A stretch of DNA of 64,000 nucleotides from Limnanthes douglasii subsp. nivea (GCA_036936605.1 JAUPFV010000005.1:230111770-230175769); one strand, 5' to 3'; counted from the stretch's first letter, positions 31,501-42,600 are shown. Notes: generated by a model not told the origin, from the letters alone. Translations and numbers: made by a program.

Positions 31501-32092
31501 AGTGGCGGAGGGACTTGAGGGCTAGGGGGGCTCGAGCCCCCCTAATCCCGGTCCCACAAAAAAATAAAAATAAAATATATATTTATGTTTATTGTTTTTT
31601 ATTTTCAAAAGAGGGACAGTTGGACCACTATTAAAGATATTCTAGAAAACTACTTCCGGTCCCACTATTATTTATGGAAGTGGATCATATTTTGTTCTAA
31701 AAAAAATTTATCTGAATTTTATTTTTCATTTTTATATTACTTTAGTTTTTATAATTAGAAAAGACAATTACTTTTAAAAGAAACATTAACGTCTTATTTT
31801 CTTATAATAAGATAGCGATTAATAAATGAAAGCTAAGTAAATTATTAAAAAATATATCAAAATTAGAAATTAAATAAAATGGTATATAATTAAAATTAAA
31901 ATAGAATATAAGAGAGAATAATATTTTTAAAATATTTGTGAGAAATTAAAACATTAGAACAAAGCCACCAGTGAAACATAAATAAATAAATAGAAAAGGA
32001 TTTGGTCTAAAATATTTTTATAAATTTATGTTATTTTTGTTCGCAAAATAGTTGGAAGAAGACTGTTTCACAATGGTCACGTTGGTGTTTTT
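31501..32092. repeat. Fold-back left arm (592 bp)
   Basis: Inverted copy of 33055-33687. Near the end it holds a perfect 20-bp palindrome, AGGGGGGCTCGAGCCCCCCT (31525-31544). The arm is AT-rich and non-coding. Confidence 0.88.
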
Positions 32093-33054
32093 AGAGCTAG
32101 ATAACGCATTCGAAACTAACAATAGAACTAGGTTTTGCGAAAATATCGAAAAATGTTTCGGAAGATTATGTATACATTTTTAGTTCTTGGGGGTACGGTA
32201 AAAGGCTGGAGTAGATCCCAAGTCTAGACTTGTTAGTTGGTGCAGAATCAGTAAGGACAGGGGTTGCATGATTCGAATCGAACTCCATTTTGTTCAGAAT
32301 CTAAATTATATATAATTATCCTAAAATATATTTCAGCCGACTGTTTTATCTATGAAAAGTCACCTCTTCAATGTTTTCCTCTCGCTGGTTGTGGGTGAGC
32401 TGTTCATCAAAGCCAGACTTGCTGCAAACTGGTAGATATAAAAAATTATAATACTGAAGTGCTTTACTAAAACTTTTGAATGATACAGCATGTATTGTAT
32501 AAAACTTCATACCTTTTTGTGTTAAACAACTCTTAGGCTACGATGCATGTGGTAAATGGTTCAACTCTTTGTATACATGTTTTTGTTGGTTTCGTAATTG
32601 ACAACACGATGATCCAACAATCTTATTGACGAAATTAACATAAAAAAAGAAAAGAGGGGACCTCGTACTTGTACAACACTTCTTTGACCCAAAAGAAATA
32701 AAAGACTTATAATCCCAAAACCAAAAACAAAGAATGTGTTGCTTCAAAAGTTTGGAGAATCACAAGTTTTGAGAATCACAAAACTTGTGATTCTCTACGT
32801 TTGCACCTTTGATATCATTTGTATTTTCAACGAGGGTCTTAAAAATCTGCTTGAAAAATGATCAAACACATATTAGCTTTCTTATCATCTAATGAAGGAA
32901 CAATCTTTCAATTAATATAGCAATTCGGCACCTCGCTGATCATAGGCAAAAACTCTCTAGTAGGCTGGAAGATATCGAAAAATGAACATTATCTATAACG
33001 CATTCGGTCCTATCGGTGTTTTTAGAGCTAGATAACGCATTCGAAACTAACAAT
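32093..33054 (-). other. Fold-back loop region with possible exon remnants
   Basis: About 960 bp of loop between the arms. A 33-base block (TTAGAGCTAGATAACGCATT plus 13 bases) occurs in direct orientation at both inner edges (32091 and 33021). On the minus strand at about 32362-32425 a stretch bounded by AG and GT dinucleotides is open (SGFDEQLTHNQREENIEE); it could be an exon of unknown origin. The transposase-like piece is listed separately. Confidence 0.4.
32538..32747 (-). pseudogene. Possible hAT (DUF4371/TTF-type) transposase fragment
   Basis: The minus-strand frame includes YVNFVNKIVGSSCCQLRNQQ, resembling the 'VN-VG-SCKRR--L---' segment of plant hAT transposases of the TTF zinc-finger/DUF4371 type. 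Only about 35 residues match, and the first ~30 residues of the frame look unrelated. If correct it is a relic of the element's own transposase, inactive. Confidence 0.45.
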
Positions 33055-33687
33055 AAAAACACCAACGTGACCATTGTGAAACAGTCTTCTTCCAACTATT
33101 TTGCAAACAAAAATAACATAAATTTTTAATCCAACTATTTTGCAAACAAAAATAACATAAATTTATAAAAATATTTTAGACCAAATCCTTTTCTATTTAT
33201 TTATTTATGTTTCACTGGTGGCTTTCTTCTAATGTTTTAATTTCTCACAAATATTTTAAAAATATTATTCTCTCTTATATTCTATTTTAATTTTAATTAT
33301 TTACCATTTTATTTAATTTCTAATTTTGGTATATTTTTTAATAATTTACTTAGCTTTCATTTATTAATCGCTATCTTATTATAAGAAAATAAGACGTTAA
33401 TGTTTCTTTTAAAAGTAATTGTCTTTTCTAATTATAAAAACTAAAGTAATATAAAAATGAAAAATAAAATTCAGATAAATTTTTTTTAGAATAAAATGTG
33501 ATCCACTTCCATAAATAATGGTGGGACCAGAAGTAGTTTTCTAGAATATCTTTAATAGTGGTCCAACTGTCCCTCTTTTAAAAATAAAAAACAATAAACA
33601 TAAATATATATTTTATTTTTATTTTTTTGTGGGACCGGGATTAGGGGGGGCTCGAGCCCCCCTAGCCCTCAAGTCCCTCCGCCACTG
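33055..33687. repeat. Fold-back right arm (633 bp)
   Basis: Reverse complement of 31501-32092, slightly longer because a ~45-bp unit (CCAACTATTTTGCAAACAAA and following) is tandemly duplicated at 33100-33170. It ends CCGCCACTG at 33687, an internal hAT terminus. Confidence 0.88.
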
Positions 33688-33809
33688 CTCAAGAGAACCG
33701 AACTGGATACACCGACAAGAACTTATATCAACCAGTCGTTAAGACAATCTTGTAAAGAAAAGTAATTTTCCTGCCAAAAAAAACATAATCCGATAATCAA
33801 TAACAAAAG

Positions 33810-34336
33810 AAACCCAAAAACCCTGTTTGGTTAGTGAGAAAGTGTAGAGAGAAAAAGAAGAGTAGCCCGAATAGGATTTCGGTCTCCCGTTTTGGAGACC
33901 GAAACCGACGATTAGAGACCGTTTTTAACCCTCGGTCTAGATCGAGACCGAGGGTTAGAGATGGCCTTAAAGGCATATAAAAGAAAACTTAATATACTGA
34001 ATATTATAAGACTAAATATTTTTTCTTCTCCTAGTTGCTTCATCAGCTATATATTCTAACATGTTTAAACCATGTAGTTATATAGATTGATGCGTTATAA
34101 TATTTCCATGTTCCGTGCAAATTTAGCACAAATTTTTGTATGTTCCGTGCAAATTTAGCACAAAATTTCATAAGTTTCATGTATATTTAGCACAAATATA
34201 ACATAAATATAACACAAGTTTAACACAAACGTAACACAAACGTAACACAAACCATCCCTATCCAGTGTAGCATGGGTTCTATTATCCAGATTTTAAAAGC
34301 TATTAAAATGAACCACCAATGATTAGCCAACTAACA
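33810..34336. repeat. Direct repeat 1 flanking the phosphatase exons
   Basis: A ~527-bp block nearly identical to 35397-35945. It starts AAACCCAAAAACCCTGTTTG and ends GATTAGCCAACTAACA. It contains palindromes (CTCGGTCTAGATCGAGACCGAG) and short tandem units of AACACAAA type. Not recognised as LTRs: no TG...CA ends, primer site or polypurine tract. Confidence 0.85.
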
Positions 34337-34441
34337 ATGTCATAAACTTTTTACATCATTACGATACCCCCCAAATTGGGTGCAAATGTCAAACCGGATA
34401 TTTTTACTTCTTTTGGTCTCTTATTTGTTCTGATTTTGCAG

Positions 34442-35094
34442 CTCAACTATCCATCTGCACTTTCATCTTTTGAGGAGATTACAAATCTTGCAACTAACAA
34501 AAAGATAGCTGTATTTCTAGATTATGATGGGACTCTTTCCCAGATAGTAGATGACCCAGATCGTGCTTTTATGACGGATTCTGTAAGAATTCACTTTTCT
34601 TTATATATTGTAGGAAATTCCTACTAGAAATTAAATTCATTGTCTTTTGGTACTTCGATCTCGTAATCTACTCTATCATTTAATTTTCAGATGCGTTCTG
34701 TTGTAAGCGATGTTGCAAAGTACTTCCCAACCGCAATTATCAGCGGAAGAAGTCGTGATAAGGTACTATTAAGGACTTTTTTTGAAAACTTTATTGCCTA
34801 TTTATCTCTATATGTTTGGTTTGTGTTTATAGCTTACGTAAGTTCGTGGCAGATGAGGTTAGCAATCGTAACTGTTGGTAAAGTTATACCATAAATGACC
34901 AATACTATATATCTTATATTCTTCGTTTATCAACTTGATTCTGTTTTTCAATGACCTGTAATTTGTTTCAGGTTTATGAGTTTGTAGGACTAATAGAGCT
35001 CTATTATGCTGGTAGTCATGGAATGGACATTATGGGCCCTGTCAATTTAGTGTTCAACCACCTTCCAAATTGTATCACGACCACAGACCAACAG
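34442..35094 (+). pseudogene. TPP: Captured trehalose-6-phosphate phosphatase gene fragment (3 exons)
   Basis: Three exons with intact GT-AG introns: 34442-34582 (47 codons), 34691-34762 (24 codons) and 34972-35094 (41 codons), all phase 0. Exon 1 reads [20 protein letters not shown] then [20 protein letters not shown], the HAD-family motif I with the nucleophile Asp. Exon 2 has [17 protein letters not shown]. Exon 3 has [20 protein letters not shown] then MGPV. These are diagnostic of plant trehalose-6-phosphate phosphatases, which remove phosphate from trehalose-6-phosphate in the cytosol. The N-terminus and all exons with motifs II-III are missing, so it cannot encode an enzyme. The open coding frame suggests recent capture. 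Confidence 0.88.
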
Positions 35095-35396
35095 GTGAGG
35101 TTCATAGTAAACTATATAAGTTTCATTAAAATTTTGGATAGAGACTTGAGCGTTTTTTTTGTTGATGAAAAGCCTATTCACATTTGCTTCGCTTCTTATC
35201 TCACTGGTAGACTATTTTTGGTAAAATTATAAATGTAATCTTTGAAGGATTTCATTAATTTCCCCCAAAAAGCTTTATTTTCTTGTATTTATTTACGTTC
35301 ATGATTTAAATTGCACAATGGTTAAAGTTGGCTATTAACTAGAAAATTAGCTCTAAATAACGTTGGTGTTTTTATTATTTGTAGATCTCCATAGAA

Positions 35397-35945
35397 AAAC
35401 CCAAAAACCCTGTTTGGTTAGTGAGAAAGTGTAGAGAGAAAAAGAAGAGTAACCCGAATAGGATTTCGGTCTCCCGTTTTGGAGACCGAAACCGACGATT
35501 AGAGACCGTTTTTAACCCTCGGTCTAGATCGAGACCAAGGGTTAGAGATGGCCTTAAAGGCATATAAAAGAAAACTTAATATACTGAATATTATAAGACT
35601 AAATATTTTTTCTTCTCCTAGTTGCTTCATCAGCTATATATTCTAACATGTTTAAACCATGTAGTTATATAGATTGATGCGTTATAATATTTCCATGTTC
35701 CGTGCAAATTTAGCACAAATTTTTGTATGTTCCGTGCAAATTTAGCACAAAATTTCATAAGTTTCATGTATATTTAGCACAAATATAACATAAATATAAC
35801 ATAAATATAACACAAGTTTAACACAAACTTAACACAAACGTAACACAAACGTAACACAAACCATCCCCATCCAGTGTAGCATGGGTTCTATTATCCAGAT
35901 TTTAAAAGCTATTAAAATGAACCACCAATGATTAGCCAACTAACA
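35397..35945. repeat. Direct repeat 2 flanking the phosphatase exons
   Basis: A second copy of 33810-34336, ~549 bp. It is longer mainly through extra AACATAAAT and AACACAAAC units in its short tandem tract. Very few substitutions are apparent (for example CCGAGGG to CCAAGGG). Confidence 0.85.
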
Positions 35946-37170
35946 TATATATTTTGTAATTTTTTTAAGGCAATAATTATTTAAATAATATTAAAATAAA
36001 AAATTTACGCCCCTTACCTAAAATATATATTATAATTTTTTAAGGTAATAATTATTTAAATATATTAAAGTAAAAATTTAAGATAATAATTATTTTTTAG
36101 GAATTTTTTAAATTTAAAGTAATGGTAGAAAAAAGTTTAATTTAAAAATTAGTATGTTGATATGTTTTATCTCTTACTTTGATTTAGAAAAAGATATTAG
36201 TTGCTGCTTATGAACGAGACAAAATTTAAATCAAAGAAATTAAAGAAAATGGGGAAAACGAAATTTAAATCAAAGAAATTAAAGAAAAGGGGAAAAGAAA
36301 GAACACAATCCGAAGGAGTTTCACCAAATAAATTTTTCAAGGTATGGTATATTTTTTTGTTTTTTTTGAAATTTTATTATTATTTTGATCTTAAAACATT
36401 TGATAATCAATATTTTTTTATGATCTGATTTGTGGTGACTTAGGAAAGTGAAAATACATTTCCTTAGTTTTAGATAGCAAAGTTTTTTTTACTCAAATCA
36501 TTTTTTTTAATTATTTTCTAAAGTATATTTTAAATAATCATTTTCATTTTATTTGTTTATATTTTTTAAAATAATTTTTAATTACCAATATATTAATATT
36601 CATTTTTATAAAATATTATTTTTTTAATATGTTTAAAGACCATATATATATATGGAAATATTTGTTAGTTTTTTAAAATAAAATTATATATTTATATTAT
36701 AAATTATTTTTAATACAAATTTGATTTTAATTTTATATAATGTTTATATAAAATTTTGATTTTATCTATATGTATTTAAAAATATATTTTTATATTAAAA
36801 TTGAATTTATTTCCATCCATTTGTCAAAAGTATATTTTATACATTTTATTTTTATGTATCTTTTGAAATATCTTTTATATATTAAATGATTTTGTTATAT
36901 TTTATTTTTTTAAATATCTTTTGAAAATAATATATTAATAAAAATATCTTAAATATAACAAATTTTATATATTTTTTATAACAAATTTTATTTACTTTTA
37001 TGTAAATTTTAAAATATTTTTTTAAGATATTAAATTTGGTTTTGTTATATTTTATTTTATTTTATATATCTTTTAAAAATAATATATTAAGATACATTAA
37101 GATTTATTGTTAAATATATATATATATATATATGTAATAATATCATATCATAATAAGATATTTTTATTTA
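35946..37170. other. AT-rich interior of the hAT element
   Basis: No clear gene. A ~38-bp unit (AAATTTAAATCAAAGAAATT and following) is duplicated at about 36225-36295. Poly-T and TA-rich tracts dominate. It may be an intron or leader of the former transposase gene that resumes at 37174. Confidence 0.4.
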
Positions 37171-37173
37171 TAG

Positions 37174-37370
37174 ACTTATAATGGAGCGTTATTAGAAAAA
37201 AACCAAAGAATAGTGTTGGTTCTTCAAGTAGCTCGAGTAATAATAATATGATACCTAATGATGATAGTGTAGAATTTCATTTGAATGAATATATAGTGAG
37301 TGATCCGGGACTACGCGAATTTATTAAAAATTATGATAGTAATGTTAGAGATAAAATTTGACGATAATTC
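37174..37370 (+). pseudogene. hAT transposase N-terminal fragment (TTF-type)
   Basis: A plus-strand open stretch starts with ATGGAGCGTTAT (MERY), then after a frameshift reads a Ser/Asn run, followed by HLNEYIVSDPGLREFIKNYD. The 'DPG-R--I--Y' motif precedes the TTF zinc finger in plant hAT transposases. Stops follow at once and the element's right end is only ~50 bases away, so nearly all of the transposase has been deleted. Confidence 0.5.
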
Positions 37371-37416
37371 GACGAGAATTTTAGCCCCCTTACTTGAATT
37401 CCTAGATCCGCCACTG

Positions 37417-37998
37417 GGAACATCACACTTAAGAAACCATTTGATTAGGTGTAGGAGGAGATCTATCTCTGATCACGGCATGGCTTCACCATATTCTGCA
37501 AGCGAAAATATAGATCAAGAACCAAAAAGAGATGATCATGAGCTGATAAAAAAGGAGTCTGCTTATGCTACCATTGGTAATGCTAACTTAGATCAAAGAC
37601 GCAGGCCTTTTGATCTGGCTCGTATGATAATTTTACATGGTTATCCGCTGACTATGGTTGAGGATTATGGGTTCCGAGTATTCCTTAAGAATCTGCAACC
37701 AATGTTCGAACATGTCTCCTTCGATAGAGTTGAGTCTGACTGTATGGAGATCTATGTGAAGGAGAAACAAAAGGTGTTTGACGTACTGGATAAATTACCT
37801 GGAAAAGTTAATCTTTGCGTGGATGTGTGGTCCGCATTGGAGGGTGCTGAGTACTTATGCCTGACGGCATACTACATCGACGAATCTTGGGAGCTGAAAA
37901 GAATTTTTTTGAACATCTTTCTGGTCGATGATTCAGATACGTAGGAAACACATTCAGAAGTTATCATGACATATTTAATGGAGTGAGATATTCACCGT
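37417..37998 (+). pseudogene. BED-finger hAT transposase pseudogene (RICESLEEPER-like), split by the hAT insertion
   Basis: After the TSD the frame reads GTSHLRNHLIRC, the second half of a BED zinc finger. It continues with LARMIILHGYPLTMVEDYGF and LPGKVNLCVDVWSA, then LTAYYIDESWELKRIFLN. These are core motifs of domesticated-like or RICESLEEPER hAT transposases in plants. TAG at 37942-37944 interrupts the frame, which then continues HSEVIMTYLMEWDIH in the same frame. The first half of the finger would lie left of 31493. The ATG at 37300 belongs to the inserted element, so that longer frame is a chimera. Confidence 0.75.
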
Positions 37999-37999
37999 A

Positions 38000-39525
38000 A
38001 GTAAATATATTTCTGGTATGAATAAAAATGGAGTGAAAAATGAATAAAAATAATAAAAATATATATTTTTTATAATTTGAGATGTTTTACGTATCGAACC
38101 GAACTCTTATTTATAGGGGCGGTACAAAGACGTTTTAATGTTACATTTATTATTTACATCCGTTGCAGGATATAAATATAAATGTAACGTTTTAATTTAA
38201 AACACAAATAATGTGTCGTTTTAATTTTATATTTATTATAATTAATCCTGAATATTATATTCTTATCAAGAGTCCCCCTAGCCATTGAGTTGGAGCGTAG
38301 TGAAACTTATGGACTATGTAATAGTCGATCGTAATATTCGGATAATGTAATCTTCTTGTTTTTCTTTGCATTGTCAGTTGTCGTAACTCTGACTTCATTT
38401 ATCTTTTTCGCTAAGGCGTCGTTGATCATGTCGAAGAAATTATGTCAGCCATGTCGGCTAGACTCCGAAAAGTCATAAGGCTTGGTTATATTAATTCTCC
38501 TAGCCGAATTGTTGTTGGAGACGACTCCAACTTGGTTCGTACTAAATTGTTCATGTCTCGCTAAAAACCTTTGCCGGCCGAAACCTCTCTTGAGGATAAA
38601 AAAACTCTATTTTTCTAAAGGAAAAGAGTACAGCTAACAATTAGTAGGCTGCTAGGATGTTACGTGTTTCTTCGACATACTTTTCTTTTTGTTGGATAGG
38701 GTTAATATGGATGCGTAGCCCCCCTAGTCTTTGGTGAAGGATGAAGTGAAGACTATATATGGATGTATGTTGTAGATGTCGTGGACCTGGTGATGGAGAA
38801 AAGACTTTATATTTTTTTTTGTGGCCGATGATGTTGTTTTGCTGGTTTGTATGTCTATACATTACTTATTGCTGAAGAATATTTTGTACTGATCGCTGGA
38901 GAATATTTTGTTGGAGATATGTATGAGAGGATGTGTGTTTATACTTTTTACTTGTTTACCTTTAAACTTTTTCTGCAAGATCGAGAACAGTGGGGCTCAT
39001 TGCGTAACTATAACTAGTAAATTAGCCATAGTTAAGTTCGCGGAGCGACCGGTTCGCCAATTGCGTAACCCAGTGGGCTTGGAGTAGTTCGCATTTATAA
39101 TACCGTAGTGTGGTATTGAGTACAGTATGGCCCGTTACCATAGCCCAGTGGGCGTGGCCAATCGGCCCGTTTGTCATATGCTTTAGATCTTGTCTAAGTA
39201 TGGCACAGTATGACCCTATTGTGTAGTCCTTTAGGCGTGGTCAGTGACCCTACCGTGGAGTTACAGAAAATATGTATAAACAAACACACGAATATGGAGA
39301 TCATTTGGCGTTCAACATTCTTTATTGTGGAGAGAAAGATAGATCATTTTGTCCTATAGGATGGAGATTATTTTGGCTTATAGCCTTTTCCACCATGGTG
39401 ATGGAGATTTATTAGGCCTATAGCCATTTCTGTCGTGTAGATGATCTTTTAACATATATAATTTTCTCTATTATTGAGATCAACTAGTTGGTAGATTTTT
39501 CTCTTGTAGAGAAGGGAATCGTTTG
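38000..39525. other. Non-coding region with a Tat-like untranslated repeat
   Basis: No gene is recognised. The block 38960-39260 (with 'cccagtgggcttggag' and 'gtcctttaggcgtggtca') is distantly similar, in inverted orientation, to 46795-47080 downstream of the gypsy pol. It probably derives from an LTR or untranslated region of a related element. Confidence 0.4.
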
Positions 39526-39986
39526 AACTATAACCGTTTTAGGCTAAAAACCCTGTCAAGTCACCGGTGTATGACACTAGTTGCATTCGTGTCACTACCT
39601 TTCCTTCATCCCAAAAACGAGTCATTGGTGTTTCAAATTGTTACATTTTTGCCACTGGCGCGTGCAAATTCACAAAAAGCTGACACGTGGCACCCCCATT
39701 GTACTCAAGTCTGTTGCATATATGGTCACATCTATTTTCCTTCCAAAAACACCCTTTTTAACTTGTTTGACCTCTTTACTCTTAACTTTTACTTTTTACT
39801 CTAACTTTTTACCCAAACTACTCTAATTACACACTGTTAAACCCAATTCATCCCATTTACCCCATATATCTACTTATTCTCTTGTTTTGAAACCCTAATT
39901 TCCCACCTTCACCATAGCATGCTTCAAGACTTCTGTAAAACCCTAATTCTCTTCTTCACCTAGCCACCTTCTACAAACCCCTAAAA

Positions 39987-40296
39987 ATGCCCTCCTCCTC
40001 CTATACATCAAAACAGCCATCTAATTTAGGGTTTTGCGAATGTGGGATACCAAGCATAACAAAAACGGGTTGGATATCCTAAATCCTGGCAGAAGATTCA
40101 GTGGATGCTGTAATTTTGGGGTAAGTTTTATTTTACATTGGAAGCATATCGTTTTTGGCTTCAATGGTTACTCTATTTATTCTCCTCTTAACCGATTTTT
40201 GTTTCTTAGAAAGGTCACTACTGCAAATACTTTCGATGGATCGATCCAGTGGTTAACAATAGGTCACAAACCAAGATTAACGGTCTATTGAAGTAA
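39987..40296 (+). pseudogene. Small GRF-type zinc-finger protein gene, two exons, frameshifted
   Basis: Exon 1 (39987-40120) begins MPSSSYTSKQPSNLGFCECG and continues, after a frameshift near 40075, as NPGRRFSGCCNFG. Exon 2 (40210-40296) reads KGHYCKYFRWIDPVVNN and ends in TAA. Together they spell the GRF zinc finger (CxCG ... NPGRRF--C ... C-YF-W-D), a nucleic-acid-binding fold. The intron has GT...AG borders. In the unshifted frame a TAA stops exon 1 at 40080-40082. Small GRF proteins are common in plant genomes and often near transposons. Likely a broken copy. Confidence 0.65.
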
Positions 40297-42600
40297 CGTG
40301 GGAAGATGGAAACTGAAATTCAAAGGAAGAACTGGATAATTAGGGTTTTATATGTATGTCTAGTTTTTTGTTTGTTGGTAATTGTCTATTTTTAATTTAT
40401 TTATTTAAATTATTTTGTATTAGGTGTAGGTAATATATTTTGTATGTCTCTTGGATTATGAAATTTAATTTTAATTATGATGTTTGAAATTTGAATTGAT
40501 TTTTGTGTATTGAATTGAATTGTGATAGAAAAGCTTGTAGTTCTTGTTTTGTGTATTGATTTTTGTGGTGATGAATTCTTTTGGGATTGTATTTGACGTA
40601 AGTAAATGAAGCTTAAAACCAGACACATATCATTAGTGAGTGACATAATTCAATGGTTGTTAAAAGCATTAATTAACAGAAAAGGAATGACATTCATTTT
40701 ACAACCAAAATGCAAGCTAAATGTTTATACACTAATGAACAATGGTGAGGTTTATTTTGGGCTGAGGGTAATTTTGTAAACTGTTTTGAGTATTAAATGT
40801 TTTGGTGTTAAGTATCGAGAGATTTGAGCACCCTGGTTGTATTAAATGTTCATTACCCTCATTAATGAAAGTGGTTGGGATATTTATACCGTCAATTAAT
40901 TACTCATGGGCTTTCGGGTCAAGTTATGAAACTTGGTCAAGTTTAAGGACCCATTTACTTATTAAGCTGATTAGCACATAGCTTAGTCAAAAGATGTTTT
41001 AGGTGATTCTTTACTTTTGTCCTGTCCGGATAGTTCAGTAGCAAATTTATGTCCGAATTTCCCTTGTCCGGATAACCCAGTGAGGTGTGACTCGATATTC
41101 CGAACTCATCAGTGGCCCTTTTTTTAGGCCTTGTAAAATATCTTTGGCAGGACTAAAAATTTACTTAGCCAGTGATTGTGTTGTCCGACCAGCCTATACA
41201 CCTACTTCAAAGTTCGTCCAAACTGACTTCTTTTCCCAGAATTCTAAGAGTCTTTTTTTGGATCGTGGAACACGTGTCACAATTCGATTTGACCCACCAG
41301 CCGTTTTTTACCTAGATTGGCGCTCCCACTAAACCTAGAAAGTAACCTAGGCATTTAATTTTCCCACGTCTGCGTCGTCTTTAATCATTTCAAAACCTCT
41401 TCAACTGCGCCTAGGTAACGATTACTTTTTTCTACTAATATATAAATCATTTTTCCATATTCTATTGTCTTCATCACTGAAAAACCTTATAGAGAGCTTT
41501 CCACCCTCACTTTCAAACTTGTTCTTGGATAGTTTTATGTACACGGCTTAAAACGCTCTTGTCAAAGGCGGTTGGTTGAACTTGTCATAGTTAGAAAAAG
41601 CAAGAAGAGTCGAAAGAGAGAATCGTATTGCTGCTGGTCTCTGAGTGTCCCCGATCGAAAATTCTGGTGAACCACCTCAAGAAACCTAGGGTCATCATCA
41701 TCCAAAAATCCAAAACCCAAACAGTTGTTCAAACCAAACCTCTCTCAAGTTCCATCAGGTTCTTCTGTTCAGGAGTCCCAACCCTCCACTACCAACACTC
41801 CACGCCGGACGACTCGTCTGGTGAAATCCCAAACAACTACCTCACTGTCAAAACCCTCCAGATCGGAGGCTTCTAAGGCAACGTCAAAAGATTCATTAAA
41901 GACGTCTCATCGGATCGATGAAGATGGAAGCACTTCAGAAATATATGACCTTTTTGCCCCTATATATCTCATCGGATCGATAAAGATGCCTTAAAGACGT
42001 CCCATCTTCTTTCCTTATATTTCTCATCGGAATGATAAAAGCGTATTGGAGGCGTTCGACCTCCTTTGCCTTATATTTCTCATCGGAATGATGACATCAT
42101 TGATCAGATTGTTGAAGTCATTATCGTACACTGTATATTTTGCTCCAGATCTACGTGTCACAATGATTTTTGACATCACAACGCGTGCCTCACTCTGAGT
42201 CCACGTGTCACAACGATTTTCAACAACACGATGCATGCTATACTCCAAATTCAGATGTCACTCGGTTTCTGACATAGGCATGCATGCCTTCCAAAATATT
42301 TTTTAGGCTATTATATTTTTCAGAGAACTTTTATTCTTCCCTCATGCGTATACATTCTTATCCTGGGTATAAATACTATCTTTTAAAAGAATCTTCATCT
42401 GACCTAAGCTTTAGTCATCTAAGAAAACTCTTCAGTTACTTGGGCCGTTACAACCATTGAAAACCCAAACCCTGATCTATATATACTTCAACCATCTCTC
42501 GGTTTGAAGTTATTCATTATTTGCAATTCTAGAGAGTTAAAGAGAGAGAAGCTTGGTTACAGAGAGAAACACCTTGGATACTTATCTAAAGACTTTCTTC
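40297..42600. other. Gene-free region with short imperfect repeats
   Basis: No gene is recognised. Imperfect direct repeats containing CTCATCGGATCGAT / CTCATCGGAATGAT occur at 41905-42095. ACGTGTCACAA-containing ~55-bp repeats occur at 42150-42260. A promoter-like TATA (GGGTATAAATAC, ~42366) and CTATATATAC (~42478) precede the gypsy region and could belong to its 5' LTR or leader, but no LTR pair was found. Confidence 0.4.

Larger units (their letters stand above)
31501..37416. mobile_element. Composite hAT-type transposon (5.9 kb) carrying host-gene exons
   Basis: The left end begins CAGTGGCGGAGGGACTTGAG. The right end, read inward, begins CAGTGGCGGATCTAGGAATT. Both share the CAGTGGCGGA terminus typical of plant hAT elements. 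The flanks are a perfect 8-bp duplication GGAACATC (31493-31500 and 37417-37424), the hAT TSD length. Inside are a ~600-bp-arm fold-back, hAT transposase-like fragments, two ~530-bp direct repeats and three phosphatase exons. An internal copy of the terminus at 33687 lacks a matching duplication. I infer that the outermost ends transposed together. Confidence 0.75.

Noticed and set aside
31501..33687. Fold-back as an independent insertion
   Set aside because: The 8 bases right of 33687 (CTCAAGAG) do not match GGAACATC on the left, whereas those right of 37416 do.
34442..35094. Functional trehalose-6-phosphate phosphatase gene
   Set aside because: Only three internal exons are present, the remaining catalytic motifs are missing, and it lies inside a transposon.
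33810..35945. Direct repeats as LTRs of a retrotransposon carrying the phosphatase exons
   Set aside because: No TG...CA ends, primer-binding site, polypurine tract or short TSD; introns are retained, which argues against an RNA intermediate.
37300..37944. Single 214-residue protein
   Set aside because: The first 39 codons are the hAT element's terminal sequence; only the part from 37417 is transposase, so the frame is a chimera across an insertion border.
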